This document shows, piece after piece, positions 60,059-64,000 of a stretch of DNA of 64,000 nt. The stretch lies in assembly GCF_000378245.1 (NCBI RefSeq), contig NZ_KB899493.1:1-64000 (forward strand). Reading direction: 5' to 3'. The position numbers and the translations under genes were made by a program. This DNA is from Aromatoleum toluclasticum ATCC 700605 (GTDB taxonomy: Bacteria > Pseudomonadota > Gammaproteobacteria > Burkholderiales > Rhodocyclaceae). Numbering within the stretch: the stretch's first letter is position 1; every line of letters starts with the position of its first letter. Under the pieces are notes generated by a model. That model did no database searches. It saw only the letters and a program-made list of their open reading frames with translations, and had not been told where the DNA came from.

Positions 60059-60178
60059 TTCTGGATCCTTATGAAAACCGGTTATTCAGGCCGTTGTGCG
60101 ATGCCGCAGCAGCCTTGACCAAACTGCGCCTGACCGGTAACGTTCAACGTTTCGGAACGTAAGAATAGCGAGTTTGCG

Positions 60179-61888
60179 ATGGTGCTGACTGGAGCGGAAA
60201 TTGTAATCAGGTGTCTGCAGGAAGAAAAGGTCGATTACGTCTTCGGCTATCCTGGCGGCGCGGTTCTCTACATCTATGACGCGCTGTTCAACCAGGACAA
60301 GGTACGCCACGTACTGGTGCGCCACGAGCAGGCCGCGGTGCATGCCGCCGACGGTTACGCCCGCAGCACCGAGAACGTCGGCGTCGCGCTGGTGACCTCG
60401 GGCCCCGGCGCCACCAATGCCGTCACCGGCATCGCCACCGCCTACTGCGACTCGATCCCGATGGTCATCATCAGCGGCCAGGTTCCGACCGCCGCGATCG
60501 GGCAGGACGCCTTCCAGGAAGTCGACACCGTCGGCATCACCCGTCCCTGCGTGAAGCACAACTTCCTCGTCAAGGACGTGCGCGACATCGCAGCGACGAT
60601 CAAGAAGGCCTTCTACCTGGCGCGCACCGGCCGCCCCGGCCCGGTGCTGGTCGACATCCCCAAGGATGTGAGCGCACACAAGTGCGAGTTCGAGTACCCG
60701 AAGGAGGTCTCGATGCGCTCGTACAACCCGGTCGTCAAGGGTCACCAGGGCCAGATCCGCAAGGCCGTGCAGCTGCTGCTCGAAGCCAAGCGCCCGATGA
60801 TCTACACCGGCGGCGGCGTAGTCCTCGCGAACGCAGCCGAACAGCTGACCAAACTCACGCGCCTGCTGGGCTTCCCGATCACCAACACGCTGATGGGCCT
60901 GGGCGGCTATCCCGCCAGCGACCGCCAGTATCTCGGCATGCCCGGCATGCACGGCACCTACGAAGCCAACATGGCGATGCACTACAGCGACGTGCTGCTC
61001 GCCGTCGGCGCCCGCTTCGACGACCGCGTGATCGGCAATCCGGACCACTTCGCAGAAGAGCCGCGCAAGATCATCCACGTCGACATCGACCCGTCGTCGA
61101 TCTCGAAGCGCGTGAGGGTCGATGTACCCATCGTCGGCGACCTCAAGGACGTGCTCGAGGAGATGATCCGCCAGCTCGAGGCCAATGCCGCCCGCCCGAA
61201 CCCCGACACGCTCGGCTCGTGGTGGAAGCAGGTCGACGAATGGCGCAGCCGCGAGTGCATGAAGTACAAGAACTCGGACGAGATCATCAAGCCGCAGTTC
61301 GTGATCCAGAAGCTGTGGGAAGTCACCGGTGGCGACGCGATCGTGACCTCCGACGTCGGCCAGCACCAGATGTGGGCCTCGCAGTACTACCGCTTCGACA
61401 AGCCGCGCCGCTGGCTCAACTCCGGCGGCCTCGGCACGATGGGCGTCGGCCTGCCCTACGCGATGGGCGCGCAGCTCGCGAACCCCGGCGCGCAGGTGGC
61501 GTGCGTGACCGGCGAAGCCTCGATCCAGATGAACATCCAGGAGCTGTCGACCTGCAAGCAGTTCCGCCTGCCGATCAAGATCTGCAACCTGAACAACCGC
61601 TACCTCGGCATGGTGCGCCAGTGGCAGCAGCTCTTCCACGGCGAACGCTATTCCGAGTCCTACATGGACTCGCTGCCCGACTTCGCCAAGCTCGCCGAGG
61701 CCTACGGCCACGTGGGGCTGAAGATCGAGCGCCCGTCGGACGTCGAGGGCGCGCTGCGCGAAGCCTTCGCACGCAAGAACGATCTGGTGTTCCTCGACTT
61801 CCAGATCGACCAGACCGAAAACGTGTACCCCATGGTTCAGGGCGGCAAGGGGCTCACCGAGATGATCCTGTCCGCCGAAGACCTGTAA
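60179..61888 (+). CDS. ilvI: Acetolactate synthase large subunit
   Basis: 569 residues, ThDP enzyme of branched-chain amino acid synthesis. The catalytic glutamate is in HEQAAVHAADGYAR. The cofactor motif usually written GDG..NN reads GEA at 445-447 (TGEASIQMNIQELS, then NLNNRYLG). Glu for Asp may be usual in betaproteobacteria, but Ala for Gly seems unusual. 120-bp leader without a visible leader peptide. ilvH follows 20 bp later. Confidence 0.95.
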   Translation: MVLTGAEIVIRCLQEEKVDYVFGYPGGAVLYIYDALFNQDKVRHVLVRHEQAAVHAADGYARSTENVGVALVTSGPGATNAVTGIATAYCDSIPMVIISGQVPTAAIGQDAFQEVDTVGITRPCVKHNFLVKDVRDIAATIKKAFYLARTGRPGPVLVDIPKDVSAHKCEFEYPKEVSMRSYNPVVKGHQGQIRKAVQLLLEAKRPMIYTGGGVVLANAAEQLTKLTRLLGFPITNTLMGLGGYPASDRQYLGMPGMHGTYEANMAMHYSDVLLAVGARFDDRVIGNPDHFAEEPRKIIHVDIDPSSISKRVRVDVPIVGDLKDVLEEMIRQLEANAARPNPDTLGSWWKQVDEWRSRECMKYKNSDEIIKPQFVIQKLWEVTGGDAIVTSDVGQHQMWASQYYRFDKPRRWLNSGGLGTMGVGLPYAMGAQLANPGAQVACVTGEASIQMNIQELSTCKQFRLPIKICNLNNRYLGMVRQWQQLFHGERYSESYMDSLPDFAKLAEAYGHVGLKIERPSDVEGALREAFARKNDLVFLDFQIDQTENVYPMVQGGKGLTEMILSAEDL

Positions 61889-61908
61889 GCATCGACCAGA
61901 GACATTAA

Positions 61909-62400
61909 ATGAGACACGTCATCTCCCTGCTGATCGAGAACGAATCGGGCGCCCTGTCGCGCGTGTCGGGCCTGTTTTCCGCCCGCGGCTACAACATCGA
62001 ATCCCTGACCGTCGCGCCGACCGAGGACGCCTCGATGTCGCGCATGACCATCGTCACCACCGGATCGGACGACATCATCGAACAGATCACCAAGCAGCTG
62101 AACAAGCTGGTCGAAGTGGTCAAGGTCGTCGATATCTCTGAGGCCGCGCACATCGAGCGCGAGCTGATGCTCACCAAGGTCCGCGCTACCGGCAAGGACC
62201 GCGAGGAGATGAAGCGCATGGCGGAGATCTTCCGCGCACGCATCATCGACGTCACCGACACGTCCTACGTCATCGAACTGACCGGCAACCAGACGAAGCT
62301 CGATGCGTTCATCAGCGCCATCGACCCGGCGCTGGTCCTGGAAACGGTGCGCTCCGGCGTCTGCGGCGTAGGCCGCGGCGACCGCATCCTGAAGGTCTGA
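61909..62400 (+). CDS. ilvH: Acetolactate synthase regulatory subunit
   Basis: 163 residues, ACT domain ([20 protein letters not shown]) that binds valine and activates the large subunit, then a C-terminal regulatory domain ([17 protein letters not shown]). Usual length. Confidence 0.97.
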   Translation: MRHVISLLIENESGALSRVSGLFSARGYNIESLTVAPTEDASMSRMTIVTTGSDDIIEQITKQLNKLVEVVKVVDISEAAHIERELMLTKVRATGKDREEMKRMAEIFRARIIDVTDTSYVIELTGNQTKLDAFISAIDPALVLETVRSGVCGVGRGDRILKV

Positions 62401-62519
62401 TCCACGACCGCTGGACAGTCCGTTTCCGGAATACCGATCAACCGATTGCGACCGGCATGCCTGCCCTTATCATGGCGGCGGCCGGGCAACATCCCCACCG
62501 AAAGCGAAAAAGGAAAAAC

Positions 62520-63536
62520 ATGAAAGTCTATTACGACAAGGACGCCGACCTCTCCCTCATCAAGGGCAAGAAGATCAGCATCATCGGCTACGGCTCGCAG
62601 GGCCACGCCCACGCCCAGAACCTGAAGGATTCCGGCTGCAAGGTCACCGTCGGCCTGCGCAAGGACGGCGCCTCGTGGAAGAAGGCCGAAGCGGCCGGCC
62701 TGAAGGTCGAGGAAGTGGCCAAGGCGGTCAAGGGCGCCGACATCGTGATGATCCTGCTGCCGGACGAGAACATTCCGGGCGTGTACTACAACGACATCGA
62801 GCCGAACATCAAGAAGGGCGCCACGCTCGCCTTCGCGCACGGCTTCAACGTGCATTACAACCAGGTCGTGCCGCGTGAAGATCTGGACGTGATCATGGTC
62901 GCCCCGAAGGGCCCGGGCCACACCGTGCGCTCGGAATACCTGAAGGGCGGCGGCGTACCCTCGCTGATCGCCATCCACCAGGACCGTTCCGGCAAGGCCA
63001 AGGACATCGCGCTGTCGTACGCGGCGGCCAACGGCGGCACCAAGGGCGGCGTGATCGAGACCAACTTCCGCGAAGAGACCGAGACCGACCTCTTCGGCGA
63101 ACAGGCCGTGCTGTGCGGCGGCGCCGTCGAGCTGGTCAAGATGGGCTTCGAGACCCTCACCGAAGCCGGCTACGCGCCCGAAATGGCCTACTTCGAGTGC
63201 CTGCACGAGCTCAAGCTGATCGTCGACCTGATGTACGAAGGCGGCATCGCGAACATGAACTACTCGATCTCGAACAACGCCGAGTACGGCGAGTACGTGA
63301 CCGGTCCGGAAGTCATCAACGCGCAATCCCGCGAAGCCATGCGCGCCGCGCTGAAGCGCATCCAGACCGGCGAGTACGCCAAGATGTTCATCCAGGAAGG
63401 CAAGACGAACTATCCGTCGATGACCGCGCGTCGCCGTCTCAACGCTGCCCACCCGATCGAGCAGGTCGGCGGCCAGCTGCGCGACATGATGCCCTGGATC
63501 AAGAAGAACAAGCTGGTCGACCAGTCGAAGAACTGA
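62520..63536 (+). CDS. ilvC: Ketol-acid reductoisomerase
   Basis: 338 residues, class I enzyme. NADPH-binding [13 protein letters not shown], substrate and magnesium residues in [20 protein letters not shown]-like [17 protein letters not shown] and [17 protein letters not shown]. The ATG at 62520 follows AAAAAGGAAAAAC. Terminated at 63553-63590. Confidence 0.97.
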   Translation: MKVYYDKDADLSLIKGKKISIIGYGSQGHAHAQNLKDSGCKVTVGLRKDGASWKKAEAAGLKVEEVAKAVKGADIVMILLPDENIPGVYYNDIEPNIKKGATLAFAHGFNVHYNQVVPREDLDVIMVAPKGPGHTVRSEYLKGGGVPSLIAIHQDRSGKAKDIALSYAAANGGTKGGVIETNFREETETDLFGEQAVLCGGAVELVKMGFETLTEAGYAPEMAYFECLHELKLIVDLMYEGGIANMNYSISNNAEYGEYVTGPEVINAQSREAMRAALKRIQTGEYAKMFIQEGKTNYPSMTARRRLNAAHPIEQVGGQLRDMMPWIKKNKLVDQSKN

Positions 63537-63552
63537 GCCGCATCGGCATAAC

Positions 63553-63590
63553 AGGCCGGGCTGCGCCGTGCGCGCGGGCCCGGCCTTTTT
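63553..63590 (+). terminator. Intrinsic terminator of ilvC
   Basis: A perfect 9-bp stem (AGGCCGGGC with GCCCGGCCT) ending in five T residues, 16 bp after the ilvC stop codon. Confidence 0.85.
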
Positions 63591-63605
63591 CATATCGGGT
63601 ACGCC

Positions 63606-64000
63606 ATGTCCAACAGCAACTATCCTCACCCCATCCTGGCACGCGAAGGCTGGCCGTTCATCGCGATCGCGCTGGTCGTGACGTTGGTGATCAACACTTC
63701 GGCAGGCTTCGGCTGGGCCCTTCCGTTCTGGATCCTGTTCGCCTTCGTGGTGCAGTTCTTCCGCGACCCCGCGCGCCCGATCCCGCAAGGCGCCAAGGAT
63801 GTCCTGTCGCCCGCCGACGGTCGCATCGTGGCGATCGAGCCGGTGCGCGACCCCTACCTCGACCGCGACTGCGTGAAGATCAGCGTGTTCATGAACGTGT
63901 TCAACGTGCATTCGAACCGCATCCCGGTGGACAGCGAGGTCATCAACCACTGGTACAACGCCGGCCGCTTCGTGAACGCCGCGCTCGACAAGGCTTCGGT
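63606..64000 (+). CDS. psd: Phosphatidylserine decarboxylase (partial, runs off the window)
   Basis: First 131 codons of a short-type (archaeal-like) phosphatidylserine decarboxylase, which normally has about 210 residues. A membrane region (about 15-50) is followed by SPADGRIV and [17 protein letters not shown], typical of the family. The catalytic pyruvoyl-forming serine should lie beyond the window. The gene makes phosphatidylethanolamine, and the order ilvC-psd is common in this group. Confidence 0.93.
   Translation, partial: MSNSNYPHPILAREGWPFIAIALVVTLVINTSAGFGWALPFWILFAFVVQFFRDPARPIPQGAKDVLSPADGRIVAIEPVRDPYLDRDCVKISVFMNVFNVHSNRIPVDSEVINHWYNAGRFVNAALDKAS

Noticed and set aside
60059-60178. 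Attenuator or leader peptide for ilvI
   Set aside because: No short frame rich in Ile, Val or Leu and no terminator-antiterminator pair were seen in the 120-bp leader.

Overview
The window looks like the chromosome of a GC-rich betaproteobacterium of the Rhodocyclales (Azoarcus/Aromatoleum/Thauera type). Supporting signs are the gene orders rplM-rpsI, nudJ-(hypothetical)-mnmA, folK-deoxynucleoside kinase-panB-panC and ilvI-ilvH-ilvC-psd, a CNP1-family protein beside coq7, and a DUF3501/GlpC-like/rubrerythrin set. It is mostly core genome. I see no prophage, insertion sequence, integron or CRISPR array, and no complete tRNA gene. The left edge is the leader and strong promoter of a ribosomal RNA operon that runs off the window to the left.

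Layout. 1-8.7 kb: rrn promoter and leader, a CHASE-PAS-GGDEF-EAL protein, tyrS, an M23 peptidase, erpA, argC, rpsI and rplM. 8.9-16.5 kb: a tyrosine phenol-lyase-like enzyme, a 0.5 kb intergenic region with a probable small RNA, an OsmC protein, then a leftward run rubrerythrin > Fe-S protein > DUF3501 > CNP1 > coq7, a CBS protein and rppH. 16.7-24.6 kb: proS, a lytic transglycosylase, a PilZ protein, a bactofilin, the glrK-qseG-glrR (qseEGF) two-component operon and a BON-domain periplasmic protein. 24.6-38 kb: tldD, a nitrilase-family amidase, yhdP, glnE, a CYTH-CHAD protein, sixA, two unknowns and mnmA. 38-49.8 kb: a possible transglutaminase-fold secreted protein, a nudJ-like hydrolase, an ion transporter, ilvE, a zinc-finger protein, a SnoaL-like protein, algC, a structured intergenic repeat, alaS, a PduO-type adenosyltransferase and a DAHP synthase. 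50-64 kb: pcnB-folK-DUF486-dNK-panBC, a CBS protein, pepN, an ECF sigma operon with four overlapping genes, ilvIHC and the start of psd.

The most interesting part is around glrK-qseG-glrR. The published enterobacterial GlrR operator, TGTC-N10-GACA, occurs exactly upstream of the BON gene on the right of the operon and exactly upstream of the bactofilin gene on the left, with a one-mismatch second copy on the left. Each target also has a sigma-54 promoter with GG-N10-GC spacing at a suitable distance. This suggests a compact envelope-stress module in which the two-component system controls its two neighbours, a cytoskeletal bactofilin and a periplasmic BON protein.

A second candidate is an unannotated leftward small RNA at about 10.48-10.65 kb. 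It has an FNR/Anr-type box upstream, a C/U-rich anti-Shine-Dalgarno loop and a clear intrinsic terminator. Other points are a divergent phenol-lyase-like enzyme, an ECF sigma factor that seems to need a CUG start, and a 185-bp concentric fold-back element between algC and alaS.
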